From assembly GCF_016741875.1 (NCBI RefSeq), contig NZ_JAERRF010000015.1, positions 124,001-188,000 on the forward strand: a DNA stretch of 64,000 nucleotides, given 5' to 3'. The notes beneath the pieces are model-generated. The model saw only the letters and a list, made by a program, of their open reading frames with translations. It made no database searches and was not told the origin of the DNA. Below are positions 7,162-16,246 of this stretch, in pieces. This DNA is from Streptomyces coffeae (GTDB taxonomy: Bacteria > Actinomycetota > Actinomycetes > Streptomycetales > Streptomycetaceae). Position numbers and translations under genes: made by a program. How positions within the stretch are numbered: the stretch's first letter is position 1; each line of letters opens with the position of its first letter.

Positions 7162-8415
7162 TCACGCGACGTCCAGGAATCCGGCGGGCCGTGCCGCGGA
7201 CGGACCGAAGCGGGCACGCGCCCGGTCGGCCGCCGCCTCCAGCCGACGGGACTTCTCGTCCGCGGGGTCGAACGTCAGCTGGTGCGCGGCGAGTTCGGCG
7301 TCCCTCAGCCCCTCCAGCCGCAGCGCTACGGACCGCACCCGGGCCCGTTGCAGCCCGAGCGCGTCGTGCAGCGCGTACGCGGCGGCGGTCAGCAGCGGGG
7401 TGTGGGCGGTCGGCTCGGCCAGGGTGCGGGAGCGGGTGGTCGTGGAGCGGTCGGCGTACCGGACGGTGAGCACGAGCACGGCCGCGGTCTGCCCGCTCGT
7501 CCGCAGTCGGACGCCGAGCCCGTCGGCGAGCGTGAGCAGCGCCCGGCGCCGCCGGACGGGGTCCAACTCGTCGTGGCGGAAGCGGTGTTCGGCGCCCATG
7601 GCGCGGGTGGGGGCGTTCGGGGTGACGGGCGCCGGGTCGATACCGCGGGCCCAGGCGTGCACCGTGCGCGCGGTCGCCGCGCCGAGGATCCGCTGAAGGG
7701 TGCCCAGCGGCGCGTCGGCGATCCGCGCGGCGCTGTCGAGCCCGTACGCACACAGGGTGCGCGCGGTGGCCGGCCCCACGCCGGGCAGGGCGGTGGGCGG
7801 CTTGCGGGCGAGGAACGCCGCGACGGCGCCGGGTTCGTCGGGCACGGTACGAACGGCGCCGGGGGTGTCCGGCGAGGCGTCCTGGGCGGCCATCCGGGCC
7901 AGCATGGGGTTGGCGGCGACCCCGACGGTGCAGTCGACGCCGTACCGGGCCAGCGCCCGGACCCGTACGATCCCGGCAAGACCGGCGGCGTCCCGCCCGA
8001 AGTACCGCAGCGCGCCGCGGACATCGGCGAACGCGGCATCGGGCGGCAGTGCCTCGACGACGGGCGTCAGCTCCCCGAGCAACGCCAGCAGCCCCTGGTA
8101 GACGTCCTCCCCCAGCGCCCCGCTCCCCGTTCCCCGCTGGAACCGCACATACAGCACATGCGGCTTCCCGCCGAGGGATTCGACCGCCCCCGCCAGCGGG
8201 GCACACGACGACCCGGCACCGGCCTGGGAATCCGCGGGCGCGGACGGCCCGGACCCGGCGGATCCGCCCGCCGAGGGCGGGGCGCCGCCCGACGGCCCGC
8301 CCCCCGGCGGGGGTGCGGCGGGCCCCGCCGCAGGTGCGGCGGGTGCGGGCGGGGGCACCGGGCGGGGGCCGCGGGTGGCGTCGGTACGGGGCTCATGGGC
8401 CCGGTCGGGGGTCAT
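7162..8415 (-). CDS. ImuB-like Y-family polymerase homologue, probably catalytically inactive
   Basis: 417 aa. ATG 8415 overlaps the dnaE2 stop (ATGA), implying translational coupling. An ~80-residue Pro/Gly/Ala-rich N-terminus leads into a Y-family scaffold: HVLYVRFQRG, DVRGALRYFGRD, thumb with two HhH-like turns (TALPGVGPATARTL, LGTLQRILG), and a little-finger domain (GAEHRFRHDELDPV ... RLEGLRDAE). The catalytic acids of DinB/Pol IV are not recognisable: the first motif reads VLYVRF instead of a D-x-D-containing segment, and the second lacks the SxDE motif. This resembles ImuB, which bridges DnaE2 and the beta clamp in mutagenic repair. No imuA' partner is seen here. Confidence 0.8.
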   Translation of the reverse strand: MTPDRAHEPRTDATRGPRPVPPPAPAAPAAGPAAPPPGGGPSGGAPPSAGGSAGSGPSAPADSQAGAGSSCAPLAGAVESLGGKPHVLYVRFQRGTGSGALGEDVYQGLLALLGELTPVVEALPPDAAFADVRGALRYFGRDAAGLAGIVRVRALARYGVDCTVGVAANPMLARMAAQDASPDTPGAVRTVPDEPGAVAAFLARKPPTALPGVGPATARTLCAYGLDSAARIADAPLGTLQRILGAATARTVHAWARGIDPAPVTPNAPTRAMGAEHRFRHDELDPVRRRRALLTLADGLGVRLRTSGQTAAVLVLTVRYADRSTTTRSRTLAEPTAHTPLLTAAAYALHDALGLQRARVRSVALRLEGLRDAELAAHQLTFDPADEKSRRLEAAADRARARFGPSAARPAGFLDVA

Positions 8416-11400
8416 CCCGCGCTCCCCGGGCTGGCGTGCCACAGTTTGCGGCCGGTGGCGGACTGGTCGCCCGCGGGCTCGAGGTCGGCCCACGGGTGCA
8501 TGGCGTAGCCGGTGGACATCTGGATGCGACGGCCGGAGTCGGCCCCGGCCGGTTCGCGCGTATCGTCCGGGCCCGCCGAGAGTTCGGCGGCGACCGCCTC
8601 CAGGCCGCCTTCGCGGCGGAGCCGGGCCAGTTCGGCGAGGTTCCAGACGGCCGAGCCGACAACGCTGAGGCTGCGCGGGCCGCGCCGCTGGACCACCCCG
8701 CGTACCAGCAGCAGCCACGAGTGGAAGACGGTGTGCGCGCACGCGGCGTGGCTGTCGTCGAAGAACGCGCAGTCGACCAGGCCGGTGCCGTCGTCGAGGG
8801 TGGTGAAGATGACCCGGCGGCCGGAGCGGATCGGCGGGGTCTGGGTGGCGGCCTTGGCCCCGGCGACGAGCACGGTCTCGCCGTGCCGGGCGTCCCGCAG
8901 CCGCTTGGCGGACATCGCGCCCAGCTCCTCCAGGAAGTCCCGGTGGTCGCTCATGAGATGGCGGGAGACGTCCATACCGAGGATGCCCAGTTCGGCGCCG
9001 AGGCGTTCGTCCGCGTCGAGGTCGGGGAGTCCGGCGGGGGCGGCGGGGGCGGCCTCGGTCAGCGGGAGCTGGCCCGCGCCGCTGTGCCGGGCGGCGCCCC
9101 GCTGCTGCCGGTGCAGTTCGGCGATCTGCAACAGCAGGTCGCGGCGGCTCGTACCGAACGCGTCCAACGCGCCGACCTGGGCCAGCCGTTCGGCCACCGG
9201 ACGTCCGGGGTGGGCGCGCAGCCACAGGTCCTGGAGCGAGGAGTACGGCTGTCCGGCCGCGATCCGCCCGGTCTCCGCCTCGCTGATGCCGTGGACGTCG
9301 GAGAGGGCCAGCCGGACCCCGATACCCGGGCCGTCATCCGACGAGCCATCACCCGACGCGCCGCCACCGGACATCAGTTCGATTCGATAGGCGGCCCCCG
9401 AGCGGTTCACATCCAGCGGAAGGATCGGCACCCCGCGCCGCCGCGCGTCCGCCAGCAGCAGCCGCTTGGGGTACATCCCGGGGTCGTGGGTGAGCAGCCC
9501 GGCGTAGAAGGCGGCCGGGTGGTGCGCCTTGAGCCAGGCGGACTGGTAGGTCGGCACCGCGAAGGCGACGGCGTGCGCCTTGCAGAAGCCGTACGAGCCG
9601 AACGCCTCGACGATCTCCCAGGTGTGCGCCAGCACCTCCGCCGGGTAGCCGCGCTTCGACGCCTCCGCCCGGAACCAGGCGCGTACCCGCCCCTGCCGTT
9701 CGGGGTCGGACAGCGCACGCCGCGCCTCGTCGGCGAGGTCCCGTTCACAACCGGTCATGATCGAAAGGATCTTGATGATCTGTTCATGGAAGACCACCAC
9801 GCCATAGGTCTCGCGCAGCGCCTCCTCCAGGTCCGGATGCGGATAGCGCGGCGGCTTGCGGCCGTGCCGGGCGTCGATGAAGGGGCGCACCATGTCGGCG
9901 GCGACCGGGCCGGGCCGGAAGAGTGAGATGTCGACCACGAGGTCGTGGAAGGAGGTGGGCTGGAGCCGTCCGAGGAGATCACGCTGTCCCGGGGACTCGA
10001 TCTGGAAGCAGCCGAGCGTCTCGGTGGAGCGGATCAGATCGTAGGTGGCCGGGTCGCCGGGGCGGACCTGCGCCGGGTCGTCGAGGTCCAGCGTGCGCCC
10101 GGTGACCCGTTCGATCTCGGCCACCGCATACGCCATCGCGGACTGCATCCGCACCCCGAGCACATCGAGTTTGAGCAGCCCCAGCTCCTCGACGTCGTCC
10201 TTGTCGAACTGGGACATCGGGAAACCCTCGCCACTGGTCGGCACGATGGGCGTACGGGCCGGCAGCCCAGCGTCCGAGAGCAGCACCCCGCAGGGGTGCA
10301 TGGCGAGACCACGCGGCAGCGCGTCCAGCGCCTCGACCAGCTCCCAGAACTTGCCGAAACGTTCCTGCTCGGCGGTCGCCTCTCGTAGCGCTCGCAGTTC
10401 GGGCAGTTCGGCCAGGGCCGCGCGGGCGTCGCGGGCGCGGATGTGCGGGAAGGACTTGGCGAGCCGGTCCACCTCGTCCGGGTCCATGCCGAGCGCCGCG
10501 CCCACGTCCCGTACGGCATGGCGCACCCGGTAGGTCTCGGGCATCGCGACGGTCGCGACCCGCTCCGCCCCGAAGCGGTCGAAGATGGCGCGGTAGACCT
10601 CGAGGCGGCGCGCGGACTCCACATCGATGTCGATATCGGGCAGCGCGGCCCGCCGCACCGACAGGAACCGCTCCATCAGCAGCCCGTTGGCCACCGGATC
10701 GGCGTGGGCGATACCGAGCAGATGGTTGACGAACGAGCCCGCGCCGGAGCCGCGGGCGGCCACCCGGACCCCGAGCGCGCGGGTGTCGTCGACGACCTGG
10801 GCGACGGTGAGGAAGTACGAGGCGAAGCCGAGCCGTTCGATGGTGCGCAGCTCGTCCTCCAGCCGCTCCCAGCGCACCCGGTCGCGGTCGTAGCCCCGCA
10901 GCACCATGGCGGCGGCGCAGCGCGACCGCAGCACCCGCTCGGCGCTGCGCCGTCCGGCGCCGACCAGCCGCGGTTCGGGGAAGTGGACACTGCCGAGGCC
11001 GATGTGGCCCTCGGGGTCGACCAGGCACTCGGCGGCGGTGCGCCGGGTCTCCTCCAGCAGCCGGTACGCGGCGTCCCGCCGCATCCCCGCCGCCTCCGCG
11101 ATCCGTTCGGCGATCCCCGCCATGTCCTGCGGGCCCTTGAGCCAGCGCTCACCGCTGTCGAGCGAGCCGGGGTGGCTTGTATCGATCGGGACCAGCCGGC
11201 GGGCGGCGTCCAGGACATCGGCGACCGGGCCCTCCCCCGGGTCGGCATAGCGCACGGCGTTGCTGAGCACGGCCCGTACGCCCTGGTCGGCGGCGAAGCC
11301 GACGGTACGGGCGGCCAGCCGCAGCGAGCCGGGGCCGGTGCCGGTGCGGCCGTGCCACACGGCCTCCAGGCGCAGGGCGTCACCGAGGAGTTCACGCCAG

Positions 11401-11954
11401 GGGGCGATCAGCCGGGCGGCCCGGTCGGGGCGTCCGGCGGCCAGGGCCCGGCCGATATCGGAGTCGGGGCCGAGCAGCACGGTCAGCGCGGAGAGCGCTC
11501 CGCCACCGCCGCCGACCAGGTCCTGCCAGTGCAGCAGGGGCGGTCCGCCGCCATGGGTACGGGCGGAGCCGGGGTGGTCGAGCTCGGCGTGGGCTGCGGA
11601 GACCAGCCCGCACAGCGCGGCCCATCCGGCCGCGCCGTCCCGGGCGAGGAAGACCACGCGTGGCGCGGATTCATCGATGAACGCCCCACCGCGCACCGGA
11701 GTGCGCCGCCGGACCGTACGCCCCGGCTCCGGGGGTTCCGCCCGGACGGCCAGATCCACCCCGAAGAGCGGTCGCACTCCCGCGGCCTCACTCGCGCGGG
11801 CGAACCGCACCGCTCCGGCGAGGCTGTCGCGATCGGTCAGCGCGATCGCGTCCATGCCGCGCTCGGCGGCGCGCTCCGCCAGCCGCTCCGGATGCGCGGC
11901 CCCGTACCGCATGGAGAATCCGGACGCGGTGTGCAGATGCGTGAAGCCTGGCAT
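8412..11954 (-). CDS. dnaE2: Error-prone DNA polymerase DnaE2 (ImuC)
   Basis: 1180 aa; ATG 11954 follows GGGAGG. N-terminal PHP domain (HLHTASGFS, ALTDRD), C-family palm with PDIDID (Asp440, Asp442) and LLKLDVLG (Asp597) supplying the three catalytic carboxylates, the FSYGFCKAHAVAFA-like fingers motif, and a C-terminal OB domain (ETVLVAGAKAATQTPP). DnaE2 is the translesion polymerase responsible for damage-induced mutagenesis in actinobacteria. Coupled to the ImuB-like gene downstream; a probable LexA site lies 69 bases upstream. Confidence 0.95.
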   Translation of the reverse strand: MPGFTHLHTASGFSMRYGAAHPERLAERAAERGMDAIALTDRDSLAGAVRFARASEAAGVRPLFGVDLAVRAEPPEPGRTVRRRTPVRGGAFIDESAPRVVFLARDGAAGWAALCGLVSAAHAELDHPGSARTHGGGPPLLHWQDLVGGGGGALSALTVLLGPDSDIGRALAAGRPDRAARLIAPWRELLGDALRLEAVWHGRTGTGPGSLRLAARTVGFAADQGVRAVLSNAVRYADPGEGPVADVLDAARRLVPIDTSHPGSLDSGERWLKGPQDMAGIAERIAEAAGMRRDAAYRLLEETRRTAAECLVDPEGHIGLGSVHFPEPRLVGAGRRSAERVLRSRCAAAMVLRGYDRDRVRWERLEDELRTIERLGFASYFLTVAQVVDDTRALGVRVAARGSGAGSFVNHLLGIAHADPVANGLLMERFLSVRRAALPDIDIDVESARRLEVYRAIFDRFGAERVATVAMPETYRVRHAVRDVGAALGMDPDEVDRLAKSFPHIRARDARAALAELPELRALREATAEQERFGKFWELVEALDALPRGLAMHPCGVLLSDAGLPARTPIVPTSGEGFPMSQFDKDDVEELGLLKLDVLGVRMQSAMAYAVAEIERVTGRTLDLDDPAQVRPGDPATYDLIRSTETLGCFQIESPGQRDLLGRLQPTSFHDLVVDISLFRPGPVAADMVRPFIDARHGRKPPRYPHPDLEEALRETYGVVVFHEQIIKILSIMTGCERDLADEARRALSDPERQGRVRAWFRAEASKRGYPAEVLAHTWEIVEAFGSYGFCKAHAVAFAVPTYQSAWLKAHHPAAFYAGLLTHDPGMYPKRLLLADARRRGVPILPLDVNRSGAAYRIELMSGGGASGDGSSDDGPGIGVRLALSDVHGISEAETGRIAAGQPYSSLQDLWLRAHPGRPVAERLAQVGALDAFGTSRRDLLLQIAELHRQQRGAARHSGAGQLPLTEAAPAAPAGLPDLDADERLGAELGILGMDVSRHLMSDHRDFLEELGAMSAKRLRDARHGETVLVAGAKAATQTPPIRSGRRVIFTTLDDGTGLVDCAFFDDSHAACAHTVFHSWLLLVRGVVQRRGPRSLSVVGSAVWNLAELARLRREGGLEAVAAELSAGPDDTREPAGADSGRRIQMSTGYAMHPWADLEPAGDQSATGRKLWHASPGSAG

Positions 11955-12022
11955 CCGCACCTCCCGCTGCTCACACCCCCTGACCGACCCTGTTCGTCCC
12001 ACGCCCCACCATAACCCCATTC

Positions 12023-12038
12023 TCGAACAAGCGTGCGA
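12023..12038. promoter_or_regulatory. Probable LexA (SOS) box
   Basis: TCGAACAAGCGTGCGA matches the Gram-positive SOS box TCGAAC-N4-GTTCGA with one mismatch (GTG for GTT). It lies upstream of dnaE2, a classical LexA target, and between the divergent genes dnaE2 and 12145. Confidence 0.65.
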
Positions 12039-12144
12039 GTCAGTTGGGCCGTCCTTCCATATACACCATAAGCACGCAAAACGCCCTGACATTCCGCGTG
12101 TCGCACCGCAAAGACCGGTCGTTCGCCACCTACGCTCGACCCTT

Positions 12145-12630
12145 ATGACCGAGCACCCCGGGGACTCCGCCACACCCTCCCAGGACGCCCTGCTCGGGCT
12201 GTTGCGGGAGCAGCGCACCGGTGCACTGGTCACCCTCAAGCGCGACGGACGGCCCCAGCTGTCGAATGTCGCCTTCACCTACGACCCGGCCGCCCGGCTG
12301 ATCCGCATCTCGGTCACCGACGACCGCGCCAAGACCCGCAATCTGCGCCGCGATCCGCGCGCCAGCTTCTATGTCACCAGCGAGGACCGCTTCTCCTATC
12401 TGGTGGCCGAGGGCGACGCCGAACTGACCCCGGTGACCACCGACCCCCATGACGCCACCGCCGACGAGCTGGTCGAGGTCTACCGCGCCGTCCAGGGTGA
12501 GCATCCGGACTGGGAGGAGTTCCGCGCCGCGATGGTGGCCGACCGGCGGCTGGTGGTGCGACTGCGGGCCGGCCGGGCCTACGGCTGGGGGCGGCAGAGC
12601 GGCCCCCTGAGCCGCGACTTGGACAGCTGA
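12145..12630 (+). CDS. PPOX-type split-barrel flavin/F420-dependent oxidoreductase
   Basis: 161 aa from ATG 12145. Split beta-barrel of the pyridoxamine-5'-phosphate-oxidase superfamily: LREQRTGALVTLKRDGRPQLSNVAFTYD, LIRISVTDDRAKTRNLRRDPRASFYV, and the family ending RLVVRLRAGRAYGW. Actinobacterial members of this subgroup bind F420 or FMN and reduce diverse substrates. No Shine-Dalgarno precedes the ATG, so the message may be leaderless. Substrate unknown. Confidence 0.85.
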   Translation: MTEHPGDSATPSQDALLGLLREQRTGALVTLKRDGRPQLSNVAFTYDPAARLIRISVTDDRAKTRNLRRDPRASFYVTSEDRFSYLVAEGDAELTPVTTDPHDATADELVEVYRAVQGEHPDWEEFRAAMVADRRLVVRLRAGRAYGWGRQSGPLSRDLDS

Positions 12631-13061
12631 CCGCGCGCTGTACACCACCGCTCCGGGCTTCGAGGGCTCTTTGAGCACCCGCCCGCCGGTCGCCTTGCGC
12701 TGGCAGGATCTCGTCCACGCGCCCTTCGGACCCCATGCCCGGGGCAGATGACGGACGGATCATCACCCGCTGTCCCATATGGACGACCCTGATCACATAC
12801 GAGTGCTCTGAACATGCTGTTTCCTGAACCAGCGGACACTCCGGACACCTCCGCGCCGGGCGCACTCCCACCGGTTCGCCCCACCTGCCGCGCATCCGCT
12901 CGCTACGCGGCGTTCCGCGGAGCGACACCTCCCGCACGCGACAATAAGCCACCGAATGACTACGTATAGCGACCGGAAGTGTTCGATCGACATGCGTTCC
13001 TGGTGCGCACGGCGTAGAACTCCGTCCGGTATCTGAAACCACGAGCAAGGGAGTGTTCGAA
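12631..13061. other. 431-base gap with no convincing gene
   Basis: Between the split-barrel gene and the inhibitor gene. Several short open frames occur, but none has a start signal or recognisable protein. The 3' end must hold the inhibitor promoter (TACGTATAG near 12961 is a possible -10 region). Confidence 0.5.
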
Positions 13062-13505
13062 ATGCGGAAGACCACAGGGGCGATCGGTCTGGGGGCCGCC
13101 GTGGCTCTGAGCGCCGCGCTGGGGATCGGTGCGAGCGGCACGGCGAACGCCGCGCCCGCACAGCCCGACAGCCTGTACCCGGCCTCTGCGTTGGTCCTCA
13201 CCGTCGGCTACGGCGCGGACGCGGCCACGGCCGACGTACAGCGGGCGGTGACGCTCAGCTGTCAGCCCACCCCCTCCGGTACCCACCCGGCGCCCGCCAA
13301 GGCATGCCGCGAACTGCGCGCCGTCGACGGTGCGTTCAACTCGCTGACGCTGGCGGCGGAGCCCGGCCGGGTCTGCACCAAGGAATGGCGGCCGGTGACC
13401 GTCACCGCCGAGGGGATCTGGGACGGCCGCCGGGTCTCGTACGAGCACACCTTCGGGAACAACTGCGAGAAGAACGCCGTCACCACCCAGGTCTTCGGGT
13501 TCTGA
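13062..13505 (+). CDS. Subtilisin-inhibitor-like (SSI) secreted protease inhibitor
   Basis: 147 aa; ATG 13062 after AAGGGAG. Signal peptide cut near ANA|APA (residue 30) leaves the ~115-residue SSI fold: SLYPASALVLTVGYG, RAVTLSC67, THPAPAKAC82, VC105TKEWRPV, C135. The Cys pairs 67/82 and 105/135 match SSI disulfides. By alignment the reactive-site P1 residue is Lys107 (Met in SSI itself), predicting inhibition of trypsin-like as well as subtilisin-like proteases. The next gene encodes a secreted protease. Confidence 0.95.
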   Translation: MRKTTGAIGLGAAVALSAALGIGASGTANAAPAQPDSLYPASALVLTVGYGADAATADVQRAVTLSCQPTPSGTHPAPAKACRELRAVDGAFNSLTLAAEPGRVCTKEWRPVTVTAEGIWDGRRVSYEHTFGNNCEKNAVTTQVFGF

Positions 13506-13543
13506 CGGCGAACGACCGAGCAGCGCAGCACCGCACGATGCAC

Positions 13544-13581
13544 CACCACCGCACCACGCACCACCGCACCACGCACCACCG
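13544..13581. repeat. 15-bp tandem repeat, 2.5 copies
   Basis: The unit CACCACCGCACCACG is repeated 2.5 times just after the inhibitor stop codon. Short, non-coding, possibly slippage-derived. Confidence 0.7.
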
Positions 13582-13596
13582 AACGCAGGGCAAGGG

Positions 13597-13637
13597 GAGG
13601 CCCCCCGGACACCGTCCACGGGTGTCCGGGGGGCCTC
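13597..13637. terminator. Perfect 17-bp bidirectional terminator hairpin
   Basis: Stem 13597-13613 pairs perfectly with 13621-13637 around a 7-base loop, between the convergent inhibitor and protease genes. Confidence 0.85.
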
Positions 13638-13673
13638 TGCCTTGGGTGCGGACCAGGGGAGCTGGGGGCGGGA

Positions 13674-14747
13674 TCAGCCGATCGAGGCGCCGTACGCGTC
13701 CAGCGCCTCCGGAACCGGCTGGAAGAAGGTCTCGCCGCCGCCGGAGCAGTTACCGCTGCCGCCCGAGGTCAGCCCCAGCGCGGTGTCACCCGCGAAGAGC
13801 GCACCGCCGCTGTCGCCCGGCTCGGCGCAGACGTTGGTCTGGATGAGCCCCTCGACCGTGCCCTCCTGGTAGTTGACGGTCGCGTTGAGGCCGGTGACCT
13901 CGCCGTCGTGCACCTGGGTGGTGCTGCCGCTGCGCTGCACCTTCTGCCCGACCGTGGCGTCGCCCGCCTTGGCGATGGCCTGGGTGCTGCCGTTGTAGAG
14001 GTCCACCGCGCTCGGGTGCTCGATCTCCTTGGTGTACTTGACCAGGCCGTAGTCATTGCCGGGGAAGGAACTTCCCTCGTTGGCCCCGATCTCCTCGCCG
14101 CCCTGCGAGTCCGACCAGCTCTTGATCGCCTCGGTGCAGTGCCCGGCGGTCAGGAAGTACGGCTTGCCGTCCTTGACCACGTTGAAGCCGAGCGAGCAGC
14201 GTCCGCCGTCGCCCCAGATGGCGTCACCGCCGGCGATGAAGGTCGAGAACGTGCCCTTCGAGCGCTTGACCTCGACCTTGCCACCGAGACCGTCGGTGAC
14301 CTCGGTCAACTTGGCCAGCGCCCCGCCCTTGACGCTGCGGTCCGCGGTGACGACGACCTTGTTGCTTCTGGGGTCCACCGACCACGCGGTACCGGGAATG
14401 GCGGCCTTGTCCTTGAGCGTCGTCCGCGCCGAGTTCAGCTGGGCCAGGGTGTACGTGACCACCTTGGCCTCGGCCCCGGCCGCGCGGACCTTGTCCGCGG
14501 CAGCGTCGTTCACCACGTTGACCACGAGTTTCTTGGCCTCGGTGTCGTAGTAGCTGCCCGCGGAGTCGGCGCCCAGCGAGGAGACGAGGCTGTGCGCGAG
14601 CGTGCCCGCGGCCTTCACCGACAGGGGGTCCGGCTGGTCAGTGGGGGCGGCGTTGGCGCTCTGAAAGGTGAGTCCCGCGGCGACCAGAGCCGCTATGCCG
14701 GCTCCGGCGATGGCGACACGACGCTTGGGTATGCGGCGGTGCTTCAA
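13674..14747 (-). CDS. Streptogrisin-type secreted S1 serine protease
   Basis: 357 aa prepro-enzyme starting at TTG 14747 (GGAGG seven bases upstream; a TTG start is typical of this family). Signal to about residue 33, ~137-residue pro-region, mature enzyme from about Ile171 (IAGGDAIWGDGGRCSLGFNV). Catalytic triad His203 (AGHC), Asp232 (NDYG), Ser313 (GDSGG). Mature length (~187 aa) fits streptogrisin A/B/D-class alpha-lytic-type proteases, which fold with help from the pro-region and self-cleave. Confidence 0.95.
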   Translation of the reverse strand: MKHRRIPKRRVAIAGAGIAALVAAGLTFQSANAAPTDQPDPLSVKAAGTLAHSLVSSLGADSAGSYYDTEAKKLVVNVVNDAAADKVRAAGAEAKVVTYTLAQLNSARTTLKDKAAIPGTAWSVDPRSNKVVVTADRSVKGGALAKLTEVTDGLGGKVEVKRSKGTFSTFIAGGDAIWGDGGRCSLGFNVVKDGKPYFLTAGHCTEAIKSWSDSQGGEEIGANEGSSFPGNDYGLVKYTKEIEHPSAVDLYNGSTQAIAKAGDATVGQKVQRSGSTTQVHDGEVTGLNATVNYQEGTVEGLIQTNVCAEPGDSGGALFAGDTALGLTSGGSGNCSGGGETFFQPVPEALDAYGASIG

Positions 14748-15087
14748 CTCAGAACCTCCAGTGGGGGGTTGGGCCCGTTCGGCAGTGGGGTGCCGGACCC
14801 GGAGGGCGTGGTGGCAGGGGGGCGTCTGCCCTATCAGGGCGCGTCCATGCCAATTCGCCGCCGAGTATTCCCAGGGGTTCCGGGGCCGCACAAGGGCGTG
14901 TTCACGTCACATCTGTGAAATTCACGAAACGGTCCCGTGTACGGGCACGACGAAGCCCGCGCACCGACGAAGGTGCGCGGGCAGGACCCTATGGGTTCCG
15001 ATCACCGTCCGCGGGTCATGAGCCGGGAACGGGCCGGGCGCGGGCCGGGGATCGCGGCCGTGGGTCAGCGCTCCGTCAGCGCTCCGT

Positions 15088-16011
15088 TCAGCGCTCCACG
15101 GTCCGCCGCGGCTCCGGCTCGCGTTCGGTGAGGGTGGGTACCGGCCGCGCCGACCGGCCCTCCCTGCCGGAGGCGGCGGAAGCGGCGGCCGGGATGGCCT
15201 CCCGCTCGGCGGCGCCCTCCCGCTTCTCTTCCGTCCGGCCCGCCTCCAGGGGCTGCGGCCCCTTCTCCAGGAAGCGCAGCAGCTCCACCGGGATGGGCAG
15301 CACCAGTGTGGAGTTCTTCTCCGCGGCCACCGCCATCACCGTCTGGAGCAGCCGCAGCTGGAGCGCGGACGGGGTGTCGGCCATCTGAGCGGCCGCCTCG
15401 GCCAGCTTCTTGGACGCTTGCAGCTCCGCGTCCGCGTTGATGACCCGGGCGCGGCGCTCCCGGTCGGCCTCCGCCTGGCGGGCCATCGACCGCTTCATGG
15501 TCTCCGGCAGCGAGACGTCCTTGATCTCGACACGGTCGATATGGACGCCCCAGCCCACCGCCGGGCTGTCGATCATGAGCTCAAGGCCCTGGTTGAGCTT
15601 CTCCCGGTTGGAGAGCAGATCGTCCAGATCGCTCTTGCCGATGATCGAGCGCAGCGAGGTCTGGGCCATCTGGGAGACGGCGAAGCGGTAGTCCTCCACC
15701 GCGATGATCGCCTCGGCCGGGTCCACGACCTTGAAGTAGACGACCGCATCGACCCGGACCGTCACATTGTCGCGTGTGATGCCCTCCTGCGCGGGCACGG
15801 GCATCGTCACGATCTGCATGTTCACCTTGTGGAGCCGGTCGAAGGCGGGGGCGATCATGGTGAACCCCGGCCCCCGGATGTCCGACCGCAGCCTCCCGAG
15901 CCGGAAGACCACCCCCCGCTCGTACTGCTTGACCACACGGGCCGCCGCCAGGGCGCAGATCGCGCCCAGGCAGGCCACTACCACGATCACTGTCACCAGC
16001 GCATCGATCAT
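15088..16011 (-). CDS. Slipin / SPFH-band 7 membrane protein
   Basis: 307 aa from ATG 16011 (AGGTGG upstream; GTG 16014 and 16020 are in-frame alternatives). One N-terminal transmembrane helix (ALVTVIVVVACLGAICALAAARVV), then the SPFH domain (QYERGVVFRLGRL, GPGFTMIAPAFDRLHKV, GITRDNVTVRVDAVVYFKVVDP), a coiled coil (RQAEADRERRARVINADAELQASKKLAEAA) and a charged, Ala/Glu-rich tail. Slipins oligomerise at the membrane, organise microdomains and usually pair with an NfeD protease; no nfeD is next to it here. Confidence 0.9.
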   Translation of the reverse strand: MIDALVTVIVVVACLGAICALAAARVVKQYERGVVFRLGRLRSDIRGPGFTMIAPAFDRLHKVNMQIVTMPVPAQEGITRDNVTVRVDAVVYFKVVDPAEAIIAVEDYRFAVSQMAQTSLRSIIGKSDLDDLLSNREKLNQGLELMIDSPAVGWGVHIDRVEIKDVSLPETMKRSMARQAEADRERRARVINADAELQASKKLAEAAAQMADTPSALQLRLLQTVMAVAAEKNSTLVLPIPVELLRFLEKGPQPLEAGRTEEKREGAAEREAIPAAASAASGREGRSARPVPTLTEREPEPRRTVER

Positions 16012-16093
16012 CACGGCCACCTGCCGTCCGTATCACGATCAATGCCCCATCTGGGGTATTGATGTCCACGATAGTCCGGCTCGACGACCGGGG

Positions 16094-16128
16094 GGAGCCC
16101 CCGGCCCGGCACTCCGGGCGGGGGCTCC
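16094..16128. terminator. Terminator hairpin downstream of the 16247 protease
   Basis: GGAGCCCCC...GCCCGG pairs with CCGGGC...GGGGGCTCC with a one-base bulge and short loop, located between the leftward protease stop and the slipin start. Confidence 0.65.
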
Positions 16129-16246
16129 TTCGCCGTATGCCGACGGCCGGTGGGGGCGGGCCGATGGCATGCCGATGACGGCGAGGGTGAACGGACCGGT
16201 GTGGGTGAACGGACCGGTGAGGGCCGTCACCCCGGGGGTCGGGAGA

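Noticed and set aside
8049..9926. Long + strand frames opposite dnaE2
   Set aside because: dnaE2 is certain on the - strand with catalytic motifs; the + frames lack recognisable protein.
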